From: Pelomonas parva
GTDB lineage: Bacteria > Pseudomonadota > Gammaproteobacteria > Burkholderiales > Burkholderiaceae_C
Assembly (NCBI RefSeq): GCF_043555835.1
Contig: NZ_JBIGHV010000005.1
Coordinates: 62,001-126,000 of the forward strand
Direction of reading: 5' to 3'
Length of the DNA stretch: 64,000 nt
This document shows positions 44,509 through 51,787 of this stretch, piece by piece. The translations under genes were made by a program, and so were the position numbers. The notes beneath the pieces were generated by a model that searched no databases, was not told the origin of the DNA, and saw only the letters and a program-made list of their open reading frames with translations. Within the stretch, counting starts at the first letter, position 1. Each line of letters begins with the position of its first letter.

Positions 44509-45237
44509 TCAGGGCCCCTGGAAACCGCCGCTTCGCAAAGTGATGACCAAGGTGTCGCGCCAGCCTCGCTCGCCCGCCGCCAGCGGCTGGATGGGCGTCG
44601 TCTCGTGGATGACGCGGGCGTCGTCCAGCAGCAGCGTCGTCCAGGGTTCGGTCATCGTGAAGCGCTGGCCCGCCGGGCCGGCGGCGTCGAACACGCGTGA
44701 CTCGCCGCCCTTGATGCCCTGGCGGCCGACCAGCAGCACGGCGACCAGGTCGACGCCATCGCGGTGGGCGCCCTCGGGTGTCGGCCGGCCGATGCCGTCG
44801 CTGGTGTCGATCCGAAACGGGTGGGCTTCGATGAACCAGGGTTGCTCGCCGCGCAGCGCGGAGGCCGTCTTCGCCAGGCCCAGCAGCAGCGCGGTCCACG
44901 CGGGTGAAGTGACCATCTCCTGCGCCAGCGGCACAAACCAGCGCTGGATGCCGCCATGCAGCGCGTTGTAGTCCAGCGGCTGCCAGTGGGCACGGTGGGG
45001 CATCAGCGTCAGCGTGTCGCCGTCGGCGACGAAGCAGCCGTGGCGGCGGAAGCGGTAGCGGCCGCCGTCGCGCAGATAGCCGTCGGGTGGCAGGTCGTCC
45101 CAGCAGGGCTTGAGGGCGTCGAGGTCTGAAGCAGACACACCGAGTGCGCCAAGCATCGCCGGAGCAAGCACGGCCTCGCCATCCCGTTTCAGCGAGCCGA
45201 TCAGGTCGGCTGGATCAGTCCACGGCGGCTCGAACAT
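44509..45237 (-). CDS. 2-oxoglutarate/Fe(II) dioxygenase (PF10014-type)
   Basis: 242 residues. The metal facial triad is visible as HRDGVDLVAVLLV (HxD near residue 154) and the distal histidine VIHETTPI; PEGAHRDG is the signature of the family that includes the L-isoleucine 4-hydroxylase IDO, which hydroxylates free aliphatic amino acids. WFIEAHPFRID is also conserved. The ATG at 45237 overlaps the reductase stop by one base (TGATG). Co-translation with a flavin/2Fe-2S reductase and closeness to the dehydrogenase and liv genes make an aliphatic amino acid substrate attractive but unproven. Confidence 0.85.
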   Translation of the reverse strand: MFEPPWTDPADLIGSLKRDGEAVLAPAMLGALGVSASDLDALKPCWDDLPPDGYLRDGGRYRFRRHGCFVADGDTLTLMPHRAHWQPLDYNALHGGIQRWFVPLAQEMVTSPAWTALLLGLAKTASALRGEQPWFIEAHPFRIDTSDGIGRPTPEGAHRDGVDLVAVLLVGRQGIKGGESRVFDAAGPAGQRFTMTEPWTTLLLDDARVIHETTPIQPLAAGERGWRDTLVITLRSGGFQGP

Positions 45238-46256
45238 CAGTGCTTGTCCGCCTCGGAGGTGAACGCATCGGCGTAGAACTCGCCGTCCGGCAACTGGCAC
45301 TGCGCGACGAAGTCCTTGTGCGCCGAGTCCACCACGATGGGCGCGCCGCAGGCATACACCTGATGGCCCGACAGGTCGGGCAGGTCCTGCATGACGGCAC
45401 GGTGGACAAAGCCCGTGCGGCCCGTCCAGCCCTCGTCAGGCTCCGACAGCACCGGCACGTAGGTCAGCTCGGGCCAGTCGGCGGCCAGTTGCGCCACCCA
45501 GTCATGCAGGTAGAGATCGGCCTGCTTGCGTGCGCCCCAGTACAGCGTCATCGGCCGCTTGGACCCGATGTGGCGCGCCCTCTCGATGATGGCCTTGATG
45601 GGTGCAAAGCCCGTGCCGCTGGCCAGCAGCACGATGGGTTTCTCGCTGTCCTCGCGCAGGAAGAAGCTGCCGAACGGCCCCTCCATGCGCAGGATGTCCT
45701 TCTCCTTGAGCGCGCCGAAGACATGGTCGGTGAACTTGCCGCCGGGCATGTGGCGGATGTGCAGCTCGATCTGGCCGGGTAGCGAATGCGGCGCATTGGC
45801 CATCGAGTAGCTGCGGCGCGAGCCGTCGCGCAGGATGAACTCGACGTACTGGCCGGCGCGGAACTGGAAGTTCTGGTTGGCGGCGAGCTGCATCGTCAGC
45901 ACGGCCACGTCGGGTGCGGGGCGCAGCATCGCGGCCACGCGCGTCGGCAGCTTCAGCACCGGGAACTCGCCGGCGCCCGGCACCGTGCGGGCCTCGATGG
46001 TGCAGTCGGTCTGCGGCCGCGCGCAGCAGGTCAGCACGAAGCCCGCAGCTTCCTCCTCGGCCGACAGCGCCTTGGACTGGTGGTTGCCGTGGATGACGGC
46101 GCCTTCGAGCAGCTTGCTCTTGCAGGAGCCGCACGCGCCGTCCTTGCAGCCATAGGGCAGGCCCACGCCATTGCGGATGGCGGCGGCAAGCAGGGTGTCG
46201 TCGCCTTTGGTCATGTAGACGCGGCCGGCGGGCTGGATGGTGATCTGGTGACTCAT
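45237..46256 (-). CDS. 2Fe-2S/FAD/NAD(P)H reductase (CDP-6-deoxyglucoseen reductase-like)
   Basis: 339 residues in the order plant-type ferredoxin, FAD-binding, NAD-binding. The cluster ligands are CKDGACGSCKSKLLEG near 38 and the distal FVLTCCARPQTDC. FAD motif RRSYSMANAP and NAD motif LLASGTGFAPIKAI are intact, as is the C-terminal YACGAP. It passes electrons from NAD(P)H through FAD to the 2Fe-2S centre. The name follows AscD-like homologues; a sugar function is not implied. It is the first gene ahead of the dioxygenase. Confidence 0.92.
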   Translation of the reverse strand: MSHQITIQPAGRVYMTKGDDTLLAAAIRNGVGLPYGCKDGACGSCKSKLLEGAVIHGNHQSKALSAEEEAAGFVLTCCARPQTDCTIEARTVPGAGEFPVLKLPTRVAAMLRPAPDVAVLTMQLAANQNFQFRAGQYVEFILRDGSRRSYSMANAPHSLPGQIELHIRHMPGGKFTDHVFGALKEKDILRMEGPFGSFFLREDSEKPIVLLASGTGFAPIKAIIERARHIGSKRPMTLYWGARKQADLYLHDWVAQLAADWPELTYVPVLSEPDEGWTGRTGFVHRAVMQDLPDLSGHQVYACGAPIVVDSAHKDFVAQCQLPDGEFYADAFTSEADKH

Positions 46257-46272
46257 GGGCTCAAAAAGCAAG

Positions 46273-46298
46273 CGGCCCCGCTGAGAAGTCCGGGGCCG
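46273..46298. other. Perfect hairpin between divergent genes
   Basis: CGGCCCCG (46273-46280) and CGGGGCCG (46291-46298) are perfect inverted 8-mers in the 69 bp between the divergent reductase and epimerase-like genes. It could be an operator or insulator; no T-run follows. Confidence 0.45.
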
Positions 46299-46325
46299 TA
46301 GACTGCGCCGCATTTTGCCCGAGGC

Positions 46326-47186
46326 ATGAAGACCCGACTCTTGATCATTGGTTGTGGCGACGTGGGCCTGCGCGTGCTCAAGGCGCTGGCCGGCCGCTGG
46401 CGCGTGTTCGCGCTGACCTCCAGCCCGGCGCGTGCCGACGCATTGCGGGCCGCCGGCGCCGTGCCGCTGGTCGGCAATCTCGACGAGCCCGCCACGCTGG
46501 CGCGGCTGGCGGGGCTGGCTGACCTCGTGCTGCATCTGGCGCCACCGGCTCGCGATGGCGACACCGACCAACGCACGCGCAACCTGCTCGCCGCGCTGGC
46601 GCGCAGGCCGCCGCAGGCCCTGGTCTACGGCAGCACCACCGGCGTCTACGGCGACTGCGGCGGTGCCTTCATCGACGAGACGCGCGCGCTGAACCCCGCC
46701 ACCGACCGCGCCCGCCGCCGTGTCGATGCCGAGGCGCAGCTGCGCACCTTCGGGCTGCGGCATGGCGTGCGCGTGAGCCTGCTGCGCATCCCGGGCATCT
46801 ACGCGCGCGACCGTGAAGGCGGCCATCCGCGCGAGCGGTTGGCGCGCTGCACCCCGGTGCTGCGGCGGGAGGACGATGTCTTCACCAACCATATCCATGC
46901 CGACGACCTGGCCCGTGCCTGCGTGCTGGCGTTGCTGCGCGGTCTGTCGCAGCGGGCGGTGAACGTCTGCGACGACAGCCAGCTGCTGATGGGCGACTAC
47001 TTCGACCTGGCGGCCGATCTTGCCGGCCTGCCGCGCCCCGAGCGCATCACGCGCGCCGAGGCGGCCGAGCGCATGGGCGCCATGCAGCTGAGCTTCTGGA
47101 GCGAGTCACGCCGGCTGCGCAATATGCGGCTCAAGCGCGAACTGCGCCTGGCGCTGCGCTACCCCACGCCGCGCGAAGGGCTTTAG
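46326..47186 (+). CDS. NAD-dependent epimerase/dehydratase-like protein (YeeZ type)
   Basis: 286 residues. The N-terminal LLIIGCGDVGLRVLKAL is a GxGxxG nucleotide fold; ALVYGSTTGVYGDCGGAFID holds the Ser-Thr-Tyr region of extended SDR proteins, although the YxxxK is degenerate (RARRRVDAE). The late FTNHIHADDLARACVLAL is typical of YeeZ-like proteins. The substrate is unknown. The 3' end overlaps the convergent rhomboid gene by 4 bases. Confidence 0.88.
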   Translation: MKTRLLIIGCGDVGLRVLKALAGRWRVFALTSSPARADALRAAGAVPLVGNLDEPATLARLAGLADLVLHLAPPARDGDTDQRTRNLLAALARRPPQALVYGSTTGVYGDCGGAFIDETRALNPATDRARRRVDAEAQLRTFGLRHGVRVSLLRIPGIYARDREGGHPRERLARCTPVLRREDDVFTNHIHADDLARACVLALLRGLSQRAVNVCDDSQLLMGDYFDLAADLAGLPRPERITRAEAAERMGAMQLSFWSESRRLRNMRLKRELRLALRYPTPREGL

Positions 47187-47761
47187 CGGCGGCGCGAAGA
47201 GCGCCAGTGGCGGATCAGCAGCCACGCGCCCAGCATGCCGCCAAGATGGGCGAAGTGGGCAATACCGCTGGCGCGGCCGAAGCCGAGCACCAGCTCCAGG
47301 CCGCCGAAGATCGCGACGAAGTACTTGGCCTTCATCGGGATGGGCGGGATCAGCGGCACGATGATGCGGTTGGGGAACAGCATGCCGAAGGACAGCAGCA
47401 GCCCGAAGATCGCGCCCGAAGCGCCCACCGTTGGCGCTTGCGTGCCGATGGCCCAGGTGAAGGCCAGTTGCACCAGCGCGGCGGTCAGCGTGCTGGCGAC
47501 GAGGATATGCGTGTAGCGCTTGGGCCCCCAGACCCGCTCCAGTTCACCGCCGAACATCCACAGGCCCAGCATGTTGAACAGCAGGTGCATGAAGTCACCA
47601 TGCAGGAAGGCGTAGGTCAGCAACTGCCAGGGCAGGAAGGCGCCGGACGTCAGCGGCCAGAGTTCAAACCAGAACGCTAGGCCGGGAAAAAGCTGGAAGA
47701 AGCAGAAGACACCGACGCAAGCCAGCAGGAAGGCTTTGGTGACCGTGGGCAGAGGCGGCAT
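47183..47761 (-). CDS. Rhomboid-family intramembrane serine protease
   Basis: 192 residues with six hydrophobic segments. The catalytic serine is in VGASGAIFGLLLSFG near 120 and the catalytic histidine in GIAHFAHLGGMLGAWLL. FLHGDFMHLLFNMLGLWMFG is the conserved oxyanion/loop region. It cleaves transmembrane substrates in the lipid bilayer. The ATG at 47761 is used; a GTG 12 codons upstream lies inside a hairpin region and is less likely. Confidence 0.93.
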   Translation of the reverse strand: MPPLPTVTKAFLLACVGVFCFFQLFPGLAFWFELWPLTSGAFLPWQLLTYAFLHGDFMHLLFNMLGLWMFGGELERVWGPKRYTHILVASTLTAALVQLAFTWAIGTQAPTVGASGAIFGLLLSFGMLFPNRIIVPLIPPIPMKAKYFVAIFGGLELVLGFGRASGIAHFAHLGGMLGAWLLIRHWRSSRRR

Positions 47762-47774
47762 GAGTCTCGGCTGC

Positions 47775-47812
47775 GCGCCCGGTGAGGGCGCCTGCACCGG
47801 GGAGGCCGGTGC
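47775..47812. other. Tandem hairpins between tRNA-Leu and the rhomboid gene
   Basis: GCGCCC/GGGCGC (47775-47780, 47786-47791) and GCACCGG/CCGGTGC (47794-47800, 47806-47812) are two adjacent perfect stems. On the minus strand they lie downstream of the tRNA and upstream of the rhomboid start. They may terminate or process the tRNA transcript, although there is no T-run. Confidence 0.45.
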
Positions 47813-47854
47813 TTACCGTTTTGAGTATGCCAGGGGAAATAAAGCCGTTTCTTC

Positions 47855-47939
47855 TGGTGCCCGGGGCCGGACTCGAACCGGCACACCTTGCGGCGGGGGA
47901 TTTTGAGTCCCCTGCGTCTACCGATTTCGCCACCCGGGC
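47855..47939 (-). tRNA. tRNA-Leu (anticodon CAA)
   Basis: 85 bases with encoded CCA. Acceptor stem GCCCGGG pairs with CCCGGGC. The D arm is GGCGAAATCGGTAGACGC, the anticodon stem is GGGGA/TCCCC with loop CTCAAAA giving anticodon CAA (reads UUG), a long class II variable arm (GCCGCAAGGTGT) follows, and the T arm is CCGGTTCGAGTCCGG. Confidence 0.97.
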
Positions 47940-48032
47940 CCGTCGGAAACTGCTGCTCGCATGGCTGCGAGAGGGGCGGATTATGCACTCGCAAAGGCAT
48001 GGCCTGGGTTCCCGCTGCCACAATCGTCGGCC

Positions 48033-48929
48033 ATGAGCTATCCGACCCTCGAAGACGTCATCGGCGCGACGCCGCTGGTGCGCCTGCAACGCCTGCCGGG
48101 CCGCGATGCGCGCGGCAATGTGATCCTCGCCAAGCTGGAGGGCAACAACCCGGCTGGCTCGGTGAAGGACCGCCCGGCCATCAGCATGATCAAGCGCGCC
48201 GAGGAGCGCGGCGACATCAAGCCGGGCGACACGCTGATCGAGGCGACCTCGGGCAACACCGGCATCGCGCTGGCCATGGCCGCAGCCATCCGCGGCTACC
48301 GCATGGTGCTGATCATGCCGGAGGACTTGTCGATCGAGCGCGCGCAGACGATGAAGGCATTCGGTGCCGAACTGGTGCTGACGCCCAAGACCGGCGGCAT
48401 GGAGTACGCGCGCGACCTGGCCGAGCAGATGGACCGCGAGGGACGGGGCCGCGTGCTGGACCAGTTCGCCAATGCCGATAACCCGCGCGCCCATTACGAG
48501 ACCACCGGCCCCGAGCTGTGGAAGGACACGGGCGGGCGCATCACCCACTTCGTCAGCGCCATGGGCACGACGGGCACCATCACCGGCGTGTCGCGCTTCC
48601 TGAAGGAGCAGAACCCGGCCGTGCGCATCATCGGCGCGCAGCCGGCCGAGGGCTCGCGCATCCCCGGCATCCGCAAATGGCCCGAGGCCTATCTGCCCAA
48701 AATCTATGACCCGACGGGCGTGGATGAACTGGTGCTGGTGAGCCAGAGCGACGCCGAGGACATGGCGCGGCGGCTGGCGGCGGAGGAGGGCTTGTTCGCC
48801 GGCATCTCGGCGGCGGGCGCCTGCTGGGTGGCGCTGCAGATCGCGCGCCAGGTGGAGAACGCGACCATCGCCTTCATCGTCTGCGATCGCGGCGACCGCT
48901 ATCTGTCGACGGGCGTGTTCCCCGCATGA
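48033..48929 (+). CDS. cysM: Cysteine synthase B
   Basis: 298 residues. PLP enzyme making cysteine from O-acetylserine and sulphide or thiosulphate. The PLP lysine is in EGNNPAGSVKDRPAISMI near 43; EATSGNTGIALAMAAAIRGY binds the substrate; VSAMGTTGTITGVSRFL binds the PLP phosphate. The PRAHYETTGPELW and GIRKWPEAYLPKIYD segments are typical of CysM rather than CysK. It is coupled to the Nudix gene by ATGA. Confidence 0.95.
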   Translation: MSYPTLEDVIGATPLVRLQRLPGRDARGNVILAKLEGNNPAGSVKDRPAISMIKRAEERGDIKPGDTLIEATSGNTGIALAMAAAIRGYRMVLIMPEDLSIERAQTMKAFGAELVLTPKTGGMEYARDLAEQMDREGRGRVLDQFANADNPRAHYETTGPELWKDTGGRITHFVSAMGTTGTITGVSRFLKEQNPAVRIIGAQPAEGSRIPGIRKWPEAYLPKIYDPTGVDELVLVSQSDAEDMARRLAAEEGLFAGISAAGACWVALQIARQVENATIAFIVCDRGDRYLSTGVFPA

Positions 48930-49459
48930 CTGTTTTCAGGTTCTGCCCGGTTTGCGCCAGCGAACTGGCGCTGATCACGCAGGCCGAGGACGGCGGCGAC
49001 AAGGAGCGCCTGCGTTGCCCCGCCTGTGGCTTCACGCACTGGAACAACCCGACGCCGGTGCTGGCGGCCGTCATCGAGTGCACGGACCGTGAGGGTCAGG
49101 TATTGCTGGCGAGAAATGCCGCTTGGCCGGGACGCTTCTTCGGCCTCATCACCGGGTTCATGGAGGCCGGCGAGACGCCCGAGGACGGCATCCGGCGCGA
49201 GATCGCTGAGGAAACCTCACTTGAGGTGGATTCCTTGAGCCTGCTCGGCGTCTGGGACTTCCAGCGCATGAACCAGATCATCATTGCCTACCACGCGGCC
49301 GCGCATGGCGAGATCAAGCTGTCGCCGGAACTGGCCGAGTACAAGCTGATCGCACCCGAGAAAGTGCGCTGCTGGCCTCAGGGCACGGGCCAGGCCCTGG
49401 CGACCTGGCTGCGGACCAAAGGCATCGAGCCGCAATGGCTGGACCTCAAGAGAGAATGA
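48926..49459 (+). CDS. Nudix hydrolase with N-terminal zinc ribbon
   Basis: 177 residues. An N-terminal zinc ribbon (CPVC at residues 8-11, CPAC after residue 30) precedes the Nudix domain. The Nudix box GFMEAGETPEDGIRREIAEE is followed by TSL, with Ser where the consensus has Gly. The zinc ribbon recalls NudC-type enzymes, but the protein is shorter than NudC. The substrate is unknown. It is in a cysM-Nudix-tusA cluster, 4 bp from the next gene. Confidence 0.9.
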   Translation: MTVFRFCPVCASELALITQAEDGGDKERLRCPACGFTHWNNPTPVLAAVIECTDREGQVLLARNAAWPGRFFGLITGFMEAGETPEDGIRREIAEETSLEVDSLSLLGVWDFQRMNQIIIAYHAAAHGEIKLSPELAEYKLIAPEKVRCWPQGTGQALATWLRTKGIEPQWLDLKRE

Positions 49460-49463
49460 CGAC

Positions 49464-49691
49464 ATGGACGTCCAACGCGAGATCGACACCCGGGGCCTGA
49501 ACTGCCCCCTGCCCATCCTGAAGGCCAAGAAGGCGCTGGCCGACATGCTCAGCGGCGAGCTGCTGCGCGTCGTCGCCACGGACCCGAGTTCAATGCGCGA
49601 CTTCCAGGCCTTTGCGCGTCAGACGGGCAATGAACTCGTGCAGCAGGAGACTGCCGGCACCGAGTTCATTCACGTCTTGCGGCGCCGTTAG
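49464..49691 (+). CDS. TusA/SirA-family sulfur carrier protein
   Basis: 75 residues. The sulfur-carrying cysteine is in LNCPLPILKAKKAL (CPxP motif) near residue 14, and the fold ends FIHVLRRR. TusA proteins relay persulfide sulfur to tRNA thiolation or other acceptors. Clustering with cysM suggests a place in sulfur metabolism. A paralogue elsewhere is possible, so no symbol is given. Confidence 0.92.
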   Translation: MDVQREIDTRGLNCPLPILKAKKALADMLSGELLRVVATDPSSMRDFQAFARQTGNELVQQETAGTEFIHVLRRR

Positions 49692-49744
49692 GGCGCGCTG
49701 AACGGGTCCCCGCGAGTGCGAGCGGCCTGGCTGCGGGATGCAGC

Positions 49745-49794
49745 GCAAGGCGCAAAGCACAGCCATAGCACGCTATGGCGAGCATTTGCAACGC
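49745..49794. repeat. Core of structured intergenic repeat, copy 1
   Basis: GCAAGGCGCAAAGC (49745-49758) and GAGCATTTGCAACGC (49780-49794) flank a perfect 8-bp hairpin GCCATAGC/GCTATGGC (49762-49769, 49772-49779). The same two flanks occur at 60448-60461 and 60484-60498 around a different hairpin. Outside the core, imperfect inverted repeats extend to about 49694 and 49850 (CGCTGAACGGG against CCTGTTTAGCG), so the element fills the whole gap between the TusA-family and galU stop codons. Confidence 0.75.
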
Positions 49795-49850
49795 GGCGAT
49801 GCGCCGGCAGACAGGATGCGCGCGCCGCGAGGGGCCTGTTTAGCGTTCCC

Positions 49851-50744
49851 TTAGATCGGCAGAGCTTTAAGGAATTCCTTGAAGCCCGGGCCCAGCTGCG
49901 GGTGGGCCAGGGCCAGTTCCACGTTGGCCTGCAGGAAACCTTCCTTGCTGCCGCAGTCGTAGCGCTTGCCTTCGTAGCGGTAGGCAAACACCTTCTCGCG
50001 GCGCAGCAGCCCCGCGATGCCGTCGGTCAGCTGGATCTCGCCACCCACGCCGCGCTGCTGGTTGGCGATCTCGTGGAAGACGCCCGGCGTCAGGATGTAG
50101 CGGCCGGCCACGCCCAGGCGTGAGGGCGCGTCTTCGGGGGCGGGCTTCTCGACGATGCGGGTCACGTCCATCAGGTTGTCGTTGACCTGCGTGCCGGCGA
50201 CGATGCCGTAGCGGCGCGTGTGCTCGGCCGGCACTTCCTGCACGGCGAGGATGGAGGCGCGCCAGTCGGCGTACTGCTCCACCATCTGCTTCAGGATGCC
50301 GCGACCCGGCGCGGGGCCGACCATCAGGTCATCGGCCAGCAGCACGGCAAAGGCCTCGTTGCCGACCAGGCGCTGGCCGCACAGCACGGCGTGGCCGAGC
50401 CCGAGGGCCTGGGCCTGGCGCACATAGATGCACTGCATGTCATCGGGTTTGACACTGCGCACCACGTCCAGCAGTTCCTGCTTGCCAGAGTTTTCCAGCG
50501 CGACTTCCAGCTCGAAGGTCATGTCGAAATGGTCTTCGATGGGGCGCTTGTGGCGGCCGGTCACGAAGATCATCTCGCGCACGCCCGCCTCGTAGGCTTC
50601 CTCGACCGCGTACTGGATCAGCGGCTTGTCGACAACCGGCAGCATTTCCTTGGGCTGCGCCTTCGTGGCCGGCAGAAATCGCGTGCCGAGACCGGCGACC
50701 GGAAAGATGGCTTTGGTGATCGGCGATTTGGGCGAAGAGGCCAT
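49851..50744 (-). CDS. galU: UTP-glucose-1-phosphate uridylyltransferase
   Basis: 297 residues. Makes UDP-glucose for polysaccharide and envelope synthesis. The nucleotide loop is AGLGTRFLPATKAQPKEMLP near 17, with PVVDKPLIQYAVEEA, FVTGRHKRPIEDHFD and LADDLMVGPAPGRG following. The C-terminal YDCGSKEGFLQANVELALAH is standard. It is divergent from the dehydrogenase-like gene, with 86 bp between them containing a GTCAC/GTGAC inverted repeat but no convincing promoter. Confidence 0.96.
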   Translation of the reverse strand: MASSPKSPITKAIFPVAGLGTRFLPATKAQPKEMLPVVDKPLIQYAVEEAYEAGVREMIFVTGRHKRPIEDHFDMTFELEVALENSGKQELLDVVRSVKPDDMQCIYVRQAQALGLGHAVLCGQRLVGNEAFAVLLADDLMVGPAPGRGILKQMVEQYADWRASILAVQEVPAEHTRRYGIVAGTQVNDNLMDVTRIVEKPAPEDAPSRLGVAGRYILTPGVFHEIANQQRGVGGEIQLTDGIAGLLRREKVFAYRYEGKRYDCGSKEGFLQANVELALAHPQLGPGFKEFLKALPI

Positions 50745-50830
50745 GGGTACACTGGTTGCAAGGGGGTTGCCGAGGATTGTGTCACGCGGGTTGTGACGGT
50801 CATGACCCTTGAGTCGGCCACAAAAACACG

Positions 50831-51787
50831 ATGAGCGTCCTGATTCTTGAGCCCTTGGAAGCCGAGGTGGTGCAGTGGTTGGCGGAGCGTCACGATGCGC
50901 GTTTCGCGCCGGAACTGGTCGGCGACCATGACGGTTTGCTGGACGCGCTGCGCGACTTCCGCGCCTTGGTCGCGCCGCCCGAGGTGCGGGTCGACGCGGG
51001 CCTGCTGCGGGCCGTGCCGGCCTTGCGGGTCATCGGCCGGGCCAGCGGCGGCGCCGAGAACATCGACATCGAGGCCTGCCGCAAGGCCGGCGTGGAGGTC
51101 GTGCGCTCGCAGGCGTCGACCGCCAGCGCCGAAGCCGAGTTCGCGGTCGGTGCGCTGCTGAGCCTGCTGCGGCGCGTGCCCGTGGAAGGCAGCGATGGCC
51201 TCAAAGTGGGCCGCGAGCTGGGCTGCTCGACCATAGGCCTGCTGGGGCTGACACCGGCCGCCCAGGTGCTGGCGCAACTGCTGCAGGCCTTTGGCGCGCG
51301 TGTCGTCGGCTACGACCCGGCCTTGCATCCCAGCGATTCGACCTGGGCGCGCTGGGGCATCGAGGCGCTAAGCCTGAGCCAGCTGATGACCCAGAGCGAC
51401 GGCCTGGTGCTGCTGCTGCCCTATTTCGACCGTTTCCGCGGCCTTGTCGGCGAGCGCCAGCTGGAGGGCGCCAGGCCCGGCCAGGTGCTCGTGGGCCTGA
51501 GCCAGTCAGGCCTGGTGGACGAGGCGGCGCTGGCGCGCGCTTTGCGCAGCGGCAAGCTGCTGGCGGCCTGGTTCGACAGCCTGGAGCCGGGCTGGCTGGA
51601 GTCAGGCCGGCCGCTCCATGGCCTGGCGCAGTTGCAGGTCACGCCGCGCCTGGCCGGCACGACGCGGGAGTCCCGCGTGCGCGCGGCCTGGGCGGTGGCG
51701 CGGGGCATCGACGAACTGCTGGGGCCGGCGCGCAGCGGCGCCAAGCCCCCGGCCAAGCCCCCAGCGAAAGCGTCGCTCGCCTACTAA
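50831..51787 (+). CDS. 2-hydroxyacid dehydrogenase-like protein lacking catalytic residues
   Basis: 318 residues with the fold order of D-3-phosphoglycerate dehydrogenase-type proteins: LRVIGRASGGAENIDIEACR, then IGLLGLTPAAQVLAQLL in place of the GxGxxG nucleotide loop, then LVLLLPYFDRF. The usual catalytic Arg (N-x-x-R-G) is replaced in VGLSQSGLVDEAALARALRS, and the catalytic His (TPHxxG) is Arg in QVTPRLAGTT. The C-terminus ends with a Lys/Pro/Ala tail. It may be a non-enzymatic relative. The stop overlaps the convergent valS stop by 4 bases. Confidence 0.85.
   Translation: MSVLILEPLEAEVVQWLAERHDARFAPELVGDHDGLLDALRDFRALVAPPEVRVDAGLLRAVPALRVIGRASGGAENIDIEACRKAGVEVVRSQASTASAEAEFAVGALLSLLRRVPVEGSDGLKVGRELGCSTIGLLGLTPAAQVLAQLLQAFGARVVGYDPALHPSDSTWARWGIEALSLSQLMTQSDGLVLLLPYFDRFRGLVGERQLEGARPGQVLVGLSQSGLVDEAALARALRSGKLLAAWFDSLEPGWLESGRPLHGLAQLQVTPRLAGTTRESRVRAAWAVARGIDELLGPARSGAKPPAKPPAKASLAY

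Noticed and set aside
50745..50830. GTCAC/GTGAC inverted repeat between galU and the dehydrogenase-like gene as an operator
   Set aside because: Short arms and no supporting promoter elements; reported only as context for galU.
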